From: Polyangiaceae bacterium
GTDB lineage: Bacteria > Myxococcota_A > Polyangia > Polyangiales > Polyangiaceae
DNA length: 64,000 nucleotides
Direction of reading: 5' to 3'
Assembly: GCA_013361525.1 (NCBI GenBank)
Contig: JABFXY010000066.1
Span: 31,182 to 95,181, forward strand
Part shown: positions 24,557-33,592 of the stretch, piece after piece
How the letters are laid out: every line of letters starts with the position of its first letter
How positions within the stretch are numbered: position 1 is the stretch's first letter
Notes under the pieces: generated by a model
Told to the model about the DNA's origin: nothing
Databases searched by the model: none
Seen by the model: only the letters and a program-made list of their open reading frames with translations
Made by a program: the position numbers and the translations under genes

Positions 24557-26788
24557 ATGCGCGCGACGACTCCCTTTGCCTGCTTGGCCCTTCTATTCGC
24601 CGCTGCTCCTGCTCATGCCGACGCCCGCTGGTTTCCGGGGACGAATGCGCCCCTCGCCGCGACCAGCCAGGCGCTCGCCGCACCCGAGGTCGCAGCCGAA
24701 GCACACATTCGCGGGCGCGAAATCGAGTTGGGGATCGATGGGGTCGGGCTTCGGGCGACGCGCACGCTCAAAAGCAATGGCGGCCGCATCGTGCGGTTCG
24801 CACAGACCGTGGACGGCGTTCGTGTGATCGGCGGCGGCGTGGTGGTTCGAATCGGTGACGACGCCGTCGTCCGGCGCATTGCGGTGGATGTTCTTCGCGA
24901 CGTTCAGGTGGATACCGTGCCGTCGCTCGACGCGGACGAGGCGCGCTCGGCGCTCGAGGATCAGGTGGGCAGCGTGCCCGCCCCCGCCAACGCGGAGCTC
25001 GTGATCGTCCGGATCGACGGCGGGCGGCTGGTTTGGCAGCTCGACGTGCGCGACATCCCCGGTGGGAGCCGTTATTGGGTCGATGCACACGACGGCACGA
25101 TCGTCGCCCGATTCGATCTCGCGCGGGACATCCAGGGCCGCGTCTACACGATGAACTCGGTCGAGTCACCGACGCCCACGGACGTTCTCCTGCCGCTCAT
25201 CGACTCGACGCAGCCCGGCCGATTGAATGGCTGGGACGGCCTTCTCAGCGTCACCAACTACGTATCCGGCTCCTCGCAAAACGGCTTTACGGTCGAGCAG
25301 GCAGTCGGCCCTTCGAGCGGCCAAGACTTCCTGTATGACCCGCCCGCGAACCCGACGGATCCGACGGACGCGTTCGCCCAGGTCAACCTCTATTACCATT
25401 TGACGGCCGTGCGCTCGCTGTTCGCCGGGCTCGGCGCGGAGGTCGACGGCGCGAGCTGGAAGCTCACCGCGGTCGCCAACGCCCTCGAAGATGGGCAGTC
25501 GCTCGACAATGCGTTCTTCTCGCCGATGGGGATCGAGGGATCGTTCGCCGCGCCGAACCTGATCGCCATCGGGCAAGGCTCGATTGGTGACTTCGCGTAC
25601 GACTCGGATGTCTTCAAACACGAGTTCGGCCATTACGTGACCCACAATGCGATTGGGTACAACCTCGGCCAATTGAACTTCGACGAGCTCGGCCTCTCAC
25701 CCTTCTCCGGGTCGATCGACGAGGGAATCGCGGACTACTTCGCGTGCAGCGACAACGACGACGCGGAGCTCGGCGAAGCTTCGCTGGAGCCGCTCGGCGC
25801 AGGGAGGAACCTGACCAACACCAGCAAAACCTGCCCGAACGATCTCATTGGCGAAGTTCACGCGGACGGCGAGGTCATCGGCAGCCTGTCCTGGTCGATT
25901 CGCGAGGCGGTTGGCAAAGAGGCGGGCGACCAAATCATCTGGGGCGCCCTCTCCAGCATGCCCGAAGGCGGTCATTTCGGTGACTTCTCGGAAGGAATCG
26001 TCGCAACCGCCAACGATCTCGTCACCGCGGGCACGCTCACCGCGGAAGATGTGACGGCCGTTCAAGCAATCCTCGCGGACCGCGGCCTCGACGACTGCGG
26101 GCGCATCATTGCGCTCTCGGAGGGCCAGACGACGAATGGGACGCTCTTCGGTCTCGAGCTCCTCGGTCAGGCATTCGGTCAGAGCTGCAGCTCGCTACAG
26201 CAATTCGGCCTCGCGATGCCCTCGCTGTTCCACTATTCGTGGACGCCCTCGGCGGGCGACATCGGCGTGCGGTTCTCGGTCACGATGACACCCATCGGCG
26301 GCGGCGGCGGCCCCGAGTACACGATCTTCGCGCGCGCCAACGACACGGTTCGCTTCAGCAGCGCCGGAGGATTTCCGTCGGTGAGCGTCTCCGACTATTC
26401 CGCCGACTTCGACGTCGAAACCGGCGAGCTCGTCATCGACGCCTCGAGCGATCCGCCTTTCGATCCGAACGCGACGTACGACTTCGTCGTCGTCTCGAGC
26501 AGCTGCCCGACGCTCGCGATGGAAGCGTCCGCAGGCCCGTTCGAGCCGATGGTCAACGAGGGCGGCGGTGGTGCGGGCGGCGCCAACGAGGGCGGCACGA
26601 ACGCTGCCGGCGGCAACGATTCGACCGGTGGCGGCGGAAGCGGCGGCGACGGCGCCGACGATGACGAGGACGATGGTTGCGGCTGCAAGACGGTCGGCGC
26701 CCCCGCGGGCACGCCGGTCGGCGCGCTCCTCGGTTTGGGTGCTCTCGCGGTCGTGGTGGCTCGCCGCCGCCGAGCTCGCTCGAGCTGA
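24557..26788 (+). CDS. Secreted M4/M36-like metallopeptidase with MYXO-CTERM anchor
   Basis: 743 aa from the ATG at 24557 with GAGGTGA just upstream. The signal peptide ends PAHADA. Residues about 30-190 are an FTP-like propeptide (VRFAQTVDGVRVIGGGVVV, GRLVWQLDVRD, RYWVDAHDGTIVARFD). The zinc motif HEFGH is at 355-359, with the third ligand E389 in GSIDEGIADYF. After a beta-rich C-terminal region come a Gly/Asn linker and the tail GCGCKTVGAPAG, a hydrophobic stretch VGALLGLGALAVVVA and RRRRARSS: a full MYXO-CTERM signal (Cys motif, helix, Arg cluster), cut by a myxosortase and lipid-anchored at the outer surface. It likely acts in extracellular proteolysis or predation. Confidence 0.88.
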   Translation: MRATTPFACLALLFAAAPAHADARWFPGTNAPLAATSQALAAPEVAAEAHIRGREIELGIDGVGLRATRTLKSNGGRIVRFAQTVDGVRVIGGGVVVRIGDDAVVRRIAVDVLRDVQVDTVPSLDADEARSALEDQVGSVPAPANAELVIVRIDGGRLVWQLDVRDIPGGSRYWVDAHDGTIVARFDLARDIQGRVYTMNSVESPTPTDVLLPLIDSTQPGRLNGWDGLLSVTNYVSGSSQNGFTVEQAVGPSSGQDFLYDPPANPTDPTDAFAQVNLYYHLTAVRSLFAGLGAEVDGASWKLTAVANALEDGQSLDNAFFSPMGIEGSFAAPNLIAIGQGSIGDFAYDSDVFKHEFGHYVTHNAIGYNLGQLNFDELGLSPFSGSIDEGIADYFACSDNDDAELGEASLEPLGAGRNLTNTSKTCPNDLIGEVHADGEVIGSLSWSIREAVGKEAGDQIIWGALSSMPEGGHFGDFSEGIVATANDLVTAGTLTAEDVTAVQAILADRGLDDCGRIIALSEGQTTNGTLFGLELLGQAFGQSCSSLQQFGLAMPSLFHYSWTPSAGDIGVRFSVTMTPIGGGGGPEYTIFARANDTVRFSSAGGFPSVSVSDYSADFDVETGELVIDASSDPPFDPNATYDFVVVSSSCPTLAMEASAGPFEPMVNEGGGGAGGANEGGTNAAGGNDSTGGGGSGGDGADDDEDDGCGCKTVGAPAGTPVGALLGLGALAVVVARRRRARSS

Positions 26789-26823
26789 TGATCTTCGTCT
26801 CGTCGTAGAAAGGGACGGCGCCG

Positions 26824-28365
26824 ATGAAAGCCGTCGCGCGCGATGTTCGAGCGCCTCTCGACGAGGCGCTCGAGAGCGAGATCCGAAAGCTCGACGTCGC
26901 GCTCGCGCGGATGTGGCAGGTCTTGGCCGGAGTCGGCATCGGCTTCGGCCTGCTCGTCTATTTCGTTTGGGATCTGCCGCAAGGCGTCGCGTGCAGCGGC
27001 ATCTGCGTCGTCGGGCTTTCGTGGTTCACCGCATTGCGGGTGTGGCTGCGACGACCCAGCGCGCAGATCGCGATCCTCCTCAATGCGATGTTCGAGGCAC
27101 TGCTGCCTTCGGTCTTCTTGTTGGCGATCGGCCTCACCCAGGGGGCCGCGTACGCACTCGGCTCGTACGTGTCGCCGATGATCTTCACCGCGATGATCGT
27201 CGCGGCGACCGCGAGGCTTCGTCCCAATACGACGATCATCGTCGGCGTCTTTCACGGCGCGGCATTCGCCGCGATCTATTTCTTCTATCTGCGCGGGCAG
27301 CTTTCGCCGGTCGACGCGGCGAAACCACTTTACTCGCCTCAGCTGCAGGTGACGCGCGCGCTGTCGTTCGGGCTCGGAGGTGCGGTCACGTTCGGGGTGA
27401 CGCACGCATTGCGACGCGCGATCGGTCGCGCCGAGCGCAATGTCCGCTCCCACGATCTGTTCGGCAAATATCGATTGGGCGAGCGTCTCGGCATCGGCGG
27501 AATGGGAGCCGTACACCGCGCCCTCTATTGTCCCGAAGGTGGGTTCGAACGCACCGTCGCGGTGAAGCTGCTTCACGCGCACTTGGCCGAACAGCCGGAC
27601 TTCATCCAAGCATTCCGCCACGAGGCCGAGCTGTCCGCGCGGCTCGTACACCCGAACATCGTGCAGGTGCTCGACTTCGGACGCATCGACGACGCCTTTT
27701 TCCTCGCGATGGAGTTCGTCGACGGTGCGACCTTGGGCACGGTGATGCGCAGCCTCGTCGAGGGCGGACGGGTCGCCCCCATCCGCTCGACCGCCTGGGT
27801 CGGGCACCAAATGCTCGCTGGCCTCGCCTATTCACACGCGGGTGCTCGCGACGCGCAGGGTAGCGTCCTGCACGTCGTGCATCGCGATCTCTGCCCCGCG
27901 AACGTGCTCGTCTCCAACAACGGCGAGGTCAAAATCTCCGATTTCGGCGTCGCGAAGGCGCTCGGCGACGCGACCTTCTCCGAAACGAAGACGGTCGTCG
28001 GGCACATGGGGTACATGGCGCCGGAGCAGCTCTGCGCCGATCCGATCGACGAACGTTGCGATCTCTTCGCCGTCGGCGTGATCCTTTGGGAGATGCTCGC
28101 GGCGAGGCCCCTCTTCCGACGCAGCAACGAGGCGCAGTCGATCATGGCCCTGATGAACCGCGAGATCCCGCCCATTGCGTCGCTGCGCGCCGACATCGAT
28201 CCTGCGTGGGACGTGTTCTTCGCGCGCGCGCTGGCCGAGCGGAGCGATCAACGATTTTCGTCGGCGGCGGAGATGAGCGCGGCGCTCGAGGTGCTCTGCC
28301 CGTCACCGCTCTCCGGACGCGAGGAGACGGCGCAGCTCGTCGCCTGGGTCACAAGCCGGTCGTAG
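26824..28365 (+). CDS. Ser/Thr protein kinase with polytopic membrane N-terminus
   Basis: 513 aa. Residues about 30-200 hold six hydrophobic segments (VLAGVGIGFGLLVYFVW, ACSGICVVGLSWFTA, IAILLNAMFEALLPSVFLLAIG, YVSPMIFTAMIVAATA, IIVGVFHGAAFAAIYFFYL, LSFGLGGAVTFGVTHAL), so the sensor part is embedded in the membrane. The kinase domain (about 216-490) has RLGIGGMGAV, Lys248 in TVAVKLL, catalytic loop HRDLCPAN (353-360), DFG 373-375 and YMAPEQ. The order membrane-then-kinase is the reverse of the usual kinase-then-TM layout of the kinase at 6407. The gene lies 36 nt after the metallopeptidase gene, and its last 17 bp overlap the convergent glycosidase gene. Confidence 0.93.
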   Translation: MKAVARDVRAPLDEALESEIRKLDVALARMWQVLAGVGIGFGLLVYFVWDLPQGVACSGICVVGLSWFTALRVWLRRPSAQIAILLNAMFEALLPSVFLLAIGLTQGAAYALGSYVSPMIFTAMIVAATARLRPNTTIIVGVFHGAAFAAIYFFYLRGQLSPVDAAKPLYSPQLQVTRALSFGLGGAVTFGVTHALRRAIGRAERNVRSHDLFGKYRLGERLGIGGMGAVHRALYCPEGGFERTVAVKLLHAHLAEQPDFIQAFRHEAELSARLVHPNIVQVLDFGRIDDAFFLAMEFVDGATLGTVMRSLVEGGRVAPIRSTAWVGHQMLAGLAYSHAGARDAQGSVLHVVHRDLCPANVLVSNNGEVKISDFGVAKALGDATFSETKTVVGHMGYMAPEQLCADPIDERCDLFAVGVILWEMLAARPLFRRSNEAQSIMALMNREIPPIASLRADIDPAWDVFFARALAERSDQRFSSAAEMSAALEVLCPSPLSGREETAQLVAWVTSRS

Positions 28366-30067
28366 CCACGATCGTCTCTTCGATCGAACAATTGGCTTCC
28401 GCCACGCGCTCGGTCGCGTCGCTCCACCGATCGCCGGCGACAAATCCACGCGACGGATCGTCACATTGGATGAGGCCCATGTTGATCTGATGATCGGGGT
28501 CCGCCGACACATAACGGTCGCTCCACGCGTGCCAGCTCGCGCCGACGATTCCGCGAAAAGAAACGAATTGTTCGAGCTGTGACCGGTAGCGCGCGCCACG
28601 CTGCACTTGATCGTCGACACCGTCGTCGCTGGGAACGAACGAGCCGGCGCCCCCTTTGTTCGTCCAACCCTCGATGCGCGCCCGAATGCCGAACTCGCTC
28701 ACGTAGACCGGTTTGCCCGACTCGTCTTGGAGCTTGTGGATGCCGTCGGTGAACCAGGGCTTGTCGAATTCGTCGGAGCCGGAATAGACGTTGATGCTGA
28801 CGACGTCGAAGCCGGAGAGAAGATCGAGAGGATCGTAATCGGTGTCGGCCGTCGTGGTGGGGAGCTCGACGGTTTCGTCGTCGAACCACACGTCCGCGCC
28901 GGGTTTGCTCGCGGGCTGGAAGAAGCGAAAAGCCGCCGCATCCCCCAATGCGAGACGCGGCGAGCTCACGAGGTGATTCGGATCGGCGGCACGAATCGCG
29001 GCGGTGACGGTGTCCACCCATGCCGTGAGGAGCTCGTCGTGTACGAACGCCTGCAGGTCTTCGCGGCAGGTCTGATTGCAATCGTGCACGTACGGAACCG
29101 GCCGCGGCCGGACGTCGCTGATGACGCCGAAATCGGCTCCGGCATAGCTCGACTCCCAGGCCGTGTTCAACGCGGTGAGCGATCCGTAGCGAGCCTCGAG
29201 AAACGCCGCGAGCGCGTGAGGCGCGCAAGCAGGAGCAGCCGGCGAGGATCCGGCGGGGCAATCGCTCCAGATCCAGCGCCGCAGATCGCGAACGCCCTCA
29301 CCTTTGCCGGCGCGATCGAAGAGCCCGATCTCGTTGCCGGCGAACCACATGAACAGGAGCGGATCGTGTCGGCGCGGGGCGACGTCCTCGGCGGCACGCG
29401 ATTCCAGGTCGGCGACGAATGCGGGATTGAATGGGTCGCCGATCGAAACGCCGGCGACACCGCTCTCGAGCACGGCACCGTTCTCCCCTTTCAGCGCGCG
29501 GTCCGTCCCACCAGGCCCGACGTTCAACACGACGGAATAGGGCGCCGCGGCGCCGCCCTGATCGATGGGGCGAATCATGTACGAATCGCCGCCGCTGTCG
29601 TCGAAGTCGTTCGTCTCGCTGAACGCGCCGACCGAGTTGAAGCAGAACGGCTTCGGCACGGTGTATCCGCCACTCTCGCCGTCGGTGAGGCGGGCCCATT
29701 CGACGTGAGCGGTCTCGCTCGGCGTGCTTCGGCGAACGTATTCGGTGATCCCGTCGCAGCTCTTGTCGCGCATCACCGTGTTGACGCCGAGAACGAAGAC
29801 GCGCTTCCCCTCCGGGCTGACGAGCCACGTGCGCTCGGAGTCGGCGGGGCTCTCGATATGCCAGTACGTGCCGGGGTCGGCGACGCCACCACCGCCTTGC
29901 GCCGTGCCACCGTCACCTGACACGCCTCCCGAGCCCGCGCCTCCCGCCGCTGCCCCCGAGCCGCCCGCGCCGGAGCCTCCGCCGCCCGTCGGCGTCGCGC
30001 CACTGTCGCCACACGCAGCGAAGCCGAGCAAGAGTGCCACGCACCGACCGCGCGTCGTGTTGCTCAC
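28349..30067 (-). CDS. Clan GH-A glycoside hydrolase lipoprotein
   Basis: 572 aa from the GTG at 30067, right before the signal sequence VSNTTRGRCVALLLGFAAC (lipid cysteine C19). A Gly/Ser/Ala linker precedes a TIM barrel beginning WLVSPEGKRVFVLGVNTV. The GH-A acid/base glutamate is in FMWFAGNEIG and the nucleophile in PVYVSEFGIRA, with GFDVVSINVYSG one strand earlier. This matches GH42/GH50-like agarase or beta-galactosidase architecture, but the exact family is unclear. The enzyme is probably outer-membrane anchored and degrades extracellular polysaccharide. It is divergent from the flippase gene, and its 3' end overlaps the membrane kinase gene. Confidence 0.8.
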   Translation of the reverse strand: MSNTTRGRCVALLLGFAACGDSGATPTGGGGSGAGGSGAAAGGAGSGGVSGDGGTAQGGGGVADPGTYWHIESPADSERTWLVSPEGKRVFVLGVNTVMRDKSCDGITEYVRRSTPSETAHVEWARLTDGESGGYTVPKPFCFNSVGAFSETNDFDDSGGDSYMIRPIDQGGAAAPYSVVLNVGPGGTDRALKGENGAVLESGVAGVSIGDPFNPAFVADLESRAAEDVAPRRHDPLLFMWFAGNEIGLFDRAGKGEGVRDLRRWIWSDCPAGSSPAAPACAPHALAAFLEARYGSLTALNTAWESSYAGADFGVISDVRPRPVPYVHDCNQTCREDLQAFVHDELLTAWVDTVTAAIRAADPNHLVSSPRLALGDAAAFRFFQPASKPGADVWFDDETVELPTTTADTDYDPLDLLSGFDVVSINVYSGSDEFDKPWFTDGIHKLQDESGKPVYVSEFGIRARIEGWTNKGGAGSFVPSDDGVDDQVQRGARYRSQLEQFVSFRGIVGASWHAWSDRYVSADPDHQINMGLIQCDDPSRGFVAGDRWSDATERVAEANCSIEETIVATTGL

Positions 30068-30136
30068 AGGCACAGAGGATACTGCTCTTCGTCCGAAGCC
30101 GGTCAACGTGAGACCTAGCTCTCCCGTCAGATGTGC

Positions 30137-30142
30137 TAGCGT
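30137..30142 (+). promoter_or_regulatory. TAGCGT -10 box just before the flippase start
   Basis: TAGCGT at 30137-30142, followed by CCCGCC and 10 nt to the GTG at 30153. With the usual 6-8 nt from -10 to +1 the transcript would start within 3-4 nt of the start codon. No Shine-Dalgarno sequence. Confidence 0.35.
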
Positions 30143-30152
30143 CCCGCCACTC

Positions 30153-31643
30153 GTGTCCCTGGCGAAGAAGGCAGCAGCGGGCTTCCTCTGGACGACCGGT
30201 GCCAACGTCGGGTCGCGGATCGTCACGATCATCAGCACGTTCATCCTCACGCGGTTTCTGCCGCCGGACGTGCAAGGCGAGGTCTACGCCGCGCTCGTGT
30301 TCGTGCAGACATTCGCGACCGCGACGAACCTGGGCGTCGGGCAATACATCGCCGCGAACCCGAACAGCGGGCGCGACGTCACCTTCCACGGCTCCGTGCT
30401 GCTGCTCGGTGCCGGTGCGATCGCGTGCCTCGTCATCTACTTTGGTCGGTACGCGGCAGCGGACCTCTTGGAGGCTCCGTCGGTCATCGTCTACGCGCCG
30501 GCGCTCGCGCTCTCGCACTACGTCGATCGGTGCGGGTGGCTCCCGCGCAACATCCTCGTTCGCGACATGCGCTTCCGCCTGGTCGGCCTGCGGCTCGCCG
30601 TCGGGGAGCTCACCTATGCCGGCACGACGATCGTCTTCGCGTATCTCGGATACGGCGGCTGGGCGATCGTCATCGGCAACCTCGTTCGCGCCGGCCTGAG
30701 CCTCGCGTTCTTGGTCTACGTCACCAACTGGCGCGACTACCTGGAGCCGAACCGACTGTCGTGGGCCACGATGTCGAAGATCCTCCACTACGGCGTGCCG
30801 GTATCGATCGCCAATACGTTCCATATGGCCGCCCAGCAATGGGACAACGGCTTCATGGTTCGCCGCTTCGGCGAGGGGGAGCTCGGCCTCTACAACCAGG
30901 CCTATCGGTTGGCTGACTTACCGGCGACGAACGTCGGCGAGCAGATCAACGACGTGCTCGTCCCGACGTTCGCTCGCCTCGACGATTCGGAGGCGCGCAA
31001 GCGCGGCCTGTTACGCGCGGCATCGCTGATGGCGCTCATCGTGTTTCCGATGGCCGTGGGGCTCGGCGTCGTCGCCAAGACACTCGTCGAAGCTTGTTAT
31101 GCGCCGAGCTACGCCGGCGTCGCGCCGTTCCTCACGGCGATCTCGGTCCTCAGCATGAGCCGGTCGATCGGCATTCTCGCGGGCGGCTTTCTGCAGGTCG
31201 CCGGGCGAACGCGCGTGTTCGCGGTGCTCGACTTCTTCCTGGTCGTGATGGTGCTGGGCTTCATGTGGGCCTTCTCGCGCTGGGGCCCGGTCGCGTCCGC
31301 CATCGGCGTCGGCGTCGCATTCACGCTGAACGTCGTCTTCATCGTGCTCGCGCTGCGCCCCGAGGGCATTTCGATCTCGTCGGTGTTCCTCTCGATCGTG
31401 CGCCCGTTCCTCGCCTGTATTCCAATGGCCGCGAGCGTGCTCGCGATCCGCTACGCGCTCACCTTCGTGAGCTGGCCCGCAGGGCCTCGCGTCATCATCG
31501 AGGTCGCCGTCGGCGCGCTCGTCTACGTCGGCTCGGCGCTCACCATCGCGAACAAAGTCTCGTGGGACCTCATCGATCTCGCGAAAGGCATCCTTCGCCG
31601 AAAGCGCTCACCGGCGCCTTCGAACGCCGGCGCCGACGCCTGA
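30153..31643 (+). CDS. Wzx/MOP-family polysaccharide flippase
   Basis: 496 aa from the GTG at 30153. About 12-14 hydrophobic helices cover the whole chain (GFLWTTGANVGSRIVTIISTFILTRFL, ALVFVQTFATATNLGVGQYIA, LLLGAGAIACLVIYFG and so on). The opening SLAKKAAAGFLWTTGANV and the early GQYIA motif fit the polysaccharide biosynthesis/MATE-like flippase family (Pfam Polysacc_synt/MVIN-like). It moves lipid-linked sugar repeat units across the inner membrane for surface or exopolysaccharide. No other assembly genes (polymerase, glycosyltransferase) are adjacent. Its 3' 36 bp overlap the convergent GH18 gene. Confidence 0.88.
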   Translation: MSLAKKAAAGFLWTTGANVGSRIVTIISTFILTRFLPPDVQGEVYAALVFVQTFATATNLGVGQYIAANPNSGRDVTFHGSVLLLGAGAIACLVIYFGRYAAADLLEAPSVIVYAPALALSHYVDRCGWLPRNILVRDMRFRLVGLRLAVGELTYAGTTIVFAYLGYGGWAIVIGNLVRAGLSLAFLVYVTNWRDYLEPNRLSWATMSKILHYGVPVSIANTFHMAAQQWDNGFMVRRFGEGELGLYNQAYRLADLPATNVGEQINDVLVPTFARLDDSEARKRGLLRAASLMALIVFPMAVGLGVVAKTLVEACYAPSYAGVAPFLTAISVLSMSRSIGILAGGFLQVAGRTRVFAVLDFFLVVMVLGFMWAFSRWGPVASAIGVGVAFTLNVVFIVLALRPEGISISSVFLSIVRPFLACIPMAASVLAIRYALTFVSWPAGPRVIIEVAVGALVYVGSALTIANKVSWDLIDLAKGILRRKRSPAPSNAGADA

Positions 31644-33551
31644 TCGAGACCGCCGCACCGAGGCCGAAGGCCATCGTCGGAGCCCGAGATCGCTCGAGCG
31701 CGACGCACCGGCCGCACGACACGTGCAGTCGGCCGAGCCCTCCTCACCGCCGTCGACGGCGTCTCCGCCGCCGCTTTGGCCTCCGCCGTCGCCGGCGCCA
31801 CCGGTGCCCCCACCGCCGCAAACCCCCTGCTGACACGCGAGCCCCGGCGCACACGGAGCGTCACAGCCGCCGCAATGAGCAGGGTCCGACGAGGTGTCGA
31901 CGCAATCGCCGCCACACTCCATCGATCCCGTCGGGCACTCGCAGACGCCGGCGTGGCATTCGAGGTGATCGGCACAAGGCTGCGTCCCGACCTCCGGTGC
32001 GAAATCGACGTCGAGCGTGAATGGCCCCTCGAGCTCGACGCCGTCCGATACGAAGGTATCGACCGTCACGTAATAGCGCCCAGGCTGAACCGCGAACGAC
32101 AGGTCGGTATGCCCGCGCGCCAGGCACGCGTCTTCGCGAACATCGGAGAGGAGATGAACGTCGGGGTCCACGCCGGCAGCCTCCGGTACGTGGGCGGAGA
32201 GCGTACCGGCTTGGCAGAGGTCGACTTCATAGACGAACTCTTTTCCGTATTCGGCGATGGACGCATCGCACGAATAGAAGTTGAAGTACTGCGAAGGCCC
32301 CGACGTCGTGTCGCCCTCGTGATGGAACGGGAACGTGTCGATCGGAATGGGCGCGAGCCGATGCCCGGCCGCGGGCGCAGCGGGCATCGGCGGGAGCTCC
32401 TCTTCGAGCGCATCCCATAGCTCCGGGTGCGGGGCATCGTAGTTGAGCGCCCACATCCCGACGCCGCCCAGATCTTCGTCGACGGCGAGCCGCATCTTGT
32501 AACCGAGGCTCTCCGCGTCGTCGTAATAGACCTGTTGCCACGTGCCGCCCGATTGAAAGACGTAATAGGGATTCTTCGTGCCGTCGTCCCATAGGCGCTG
32601 CGCACCGCCGGCGAGGTCGTCGACCGACGCGCTGTACGTCACCGAGCCCATGTCGCTGCTCGTCGAAGCCGCGAGGGCCGACGACGTCGTCGACCACTGT
32701 CGACCGTAATAGGGCACACCATAGATGATGCGGGTTCGCTTCTCGGGCCCGACCAGCGACGTGTAATTCGCCACCGAGCGGAGGCCGGACCAGCTCGTCT
32801 TGCCCTGGTATTCGGGCGACAGGCGGAAAATGCCGACCGGCCCCGCGTAGCCGGACCCCGACCAGAAATAGTCGTAGCCCATGATGAAGAAGTAATCGGC
32901 GGAGTCGAGCAGCGCCGCGACGTCCCATTCGTCACCCCAATCGACCGCGGGACCAGCGAGGCTGATCTGGGCGTCGGTGTGGCCGCGCGCGTCGAGCTCC
33001 GCCCGAAGCTCGGAGATGAACGTGACGAACCCCGCGCGCGTGCCGTCGATGAACCCTTCGAAGTCCACGGCGATACCGTCGGCGCCGCCCTCCTCCATCA
33101 GATCGATCATCGTCGCGACCGCGTTCGCGCGGCGCCCGGGATCGTTCACGAGCGTGCGGATGCCCTCACCGCTGAAGAGCGTGAACGACAGGTCGACCCG
33201 CACGTCTGCTTCGTGCGCGGCCGCGACGGTCTCGGCGTCCGGCCAACCATTGAGCGTCGTCGCATTCCCGCTCGCGTCGAGCGTGACCGAAAACCACGCG
33301 AGGTGCGTCAGCGCTTGCCATCGAATGGTCGTGAGGTCGTGCGCCCAATACGGGTAATACCCATAGACGACCTTGCCGACGGTCTTTGCTCTTCCCTCCG
33401 TGAGGACGTGCTTCGGAGGCAATCGCGTCGGGCGGACGGGCGCACCGGCGAAGTGCTCGAGGGACAGCTGGTGAATGCTGGGCCGCGACGACGGATCGAC
33501 CGCGCCGTCGGCGGAAGCGACCTGAGCCACGAGGAAAAGCGCGGGAAGCAT
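31608..33551 (-). CDS. Secreted GH18 (chitinase-like) glycosidase with Cys-rich tail
   Basis: 647 aa from the ATG at 33551, the start of signal sequence MLPALFLVAQVASADGA. Residues about 58-400 are a GH18 TIM barrel: KVVYGYYPYWAHDLTTI, catalytic DGIAVDFE (158-165; D163 and acid E165), MGYDYFWSG and the late MWALNYDAP strand. A beta-sandwich follows (about 410-520, PPC-like), then a Cys-rich module CADHLECHAGVCECPTG...GGCDAPCAPGLACQQGVC, a Gly linker, and CTCRAAG. The last motif starts a MYXO-CTERM anchor, but no hydrophobic helix follows in this frame; only Arg/Ser-rich residues do. GH18 enzymes hydrolyse chitin or peptidoglycan-like glycans. The 3' end overlaps the flippase gene by 36 bp. 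Confidence 0.87.
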   Translation of the reverse strand: MLPALFLVAQVASADGAVDPSSRPSIHQLSLEHFAGAPVRPTRLPPKHVLTEGRAKTVGKVVYGYYPYWAHDLTTIRWQALTHLAWFSVTLDASGNATTLNGWPDAETVAAAHEADVRVDLSFTLFSGEGIRTLVNDPGRRANAVATMIDLMEEGGADGIAVDFEGFIDGTRAGFVTFISELRAELDARGHTDAQISLAGPAVDWGDEWDVAALLDSADYFFIMGYDYFWSGSGYAGPVGIFRLSPEYQGKTSWSGLRSVANYTSLVGPEKRTRIIYGVPYYGRQWSTTSSALAASTSSDMGSVTYSASVDDLAGGAQRLWDDGTKNPYYVFQSGGTWQQVYYDDAESLGYKMRLAVDEDLGGVGMWALNYDAPHPELWDALEEELPPMPAAPAAGHRLAPIPIDTFPFHHEGDTTSGPSQYFNFYSCDASIAEYGKEFVYEVDLCQAGTLSAHVPEAAGVDPDVHLLSDVREDACLARGHTDLSFAVQPGRYYVTVDTFVSDGVELEGPFTLDVDFAPEVGTQPCADHLECHAGVCECPTGSMECGGDCVDTSSDPAHCGGCDAPCAPGLACQQGVCGGGGTGGAGDGGGQSGGGDAVDGGEEGSADCTCRAAGASRSSDLGLRRWPSASVRRSRSGVGAGVRRRR

Positions 33552-33592
33552 GGCGCGTCGATCCAAGCAGACCGACGCGCCTGGGGAAAGAC

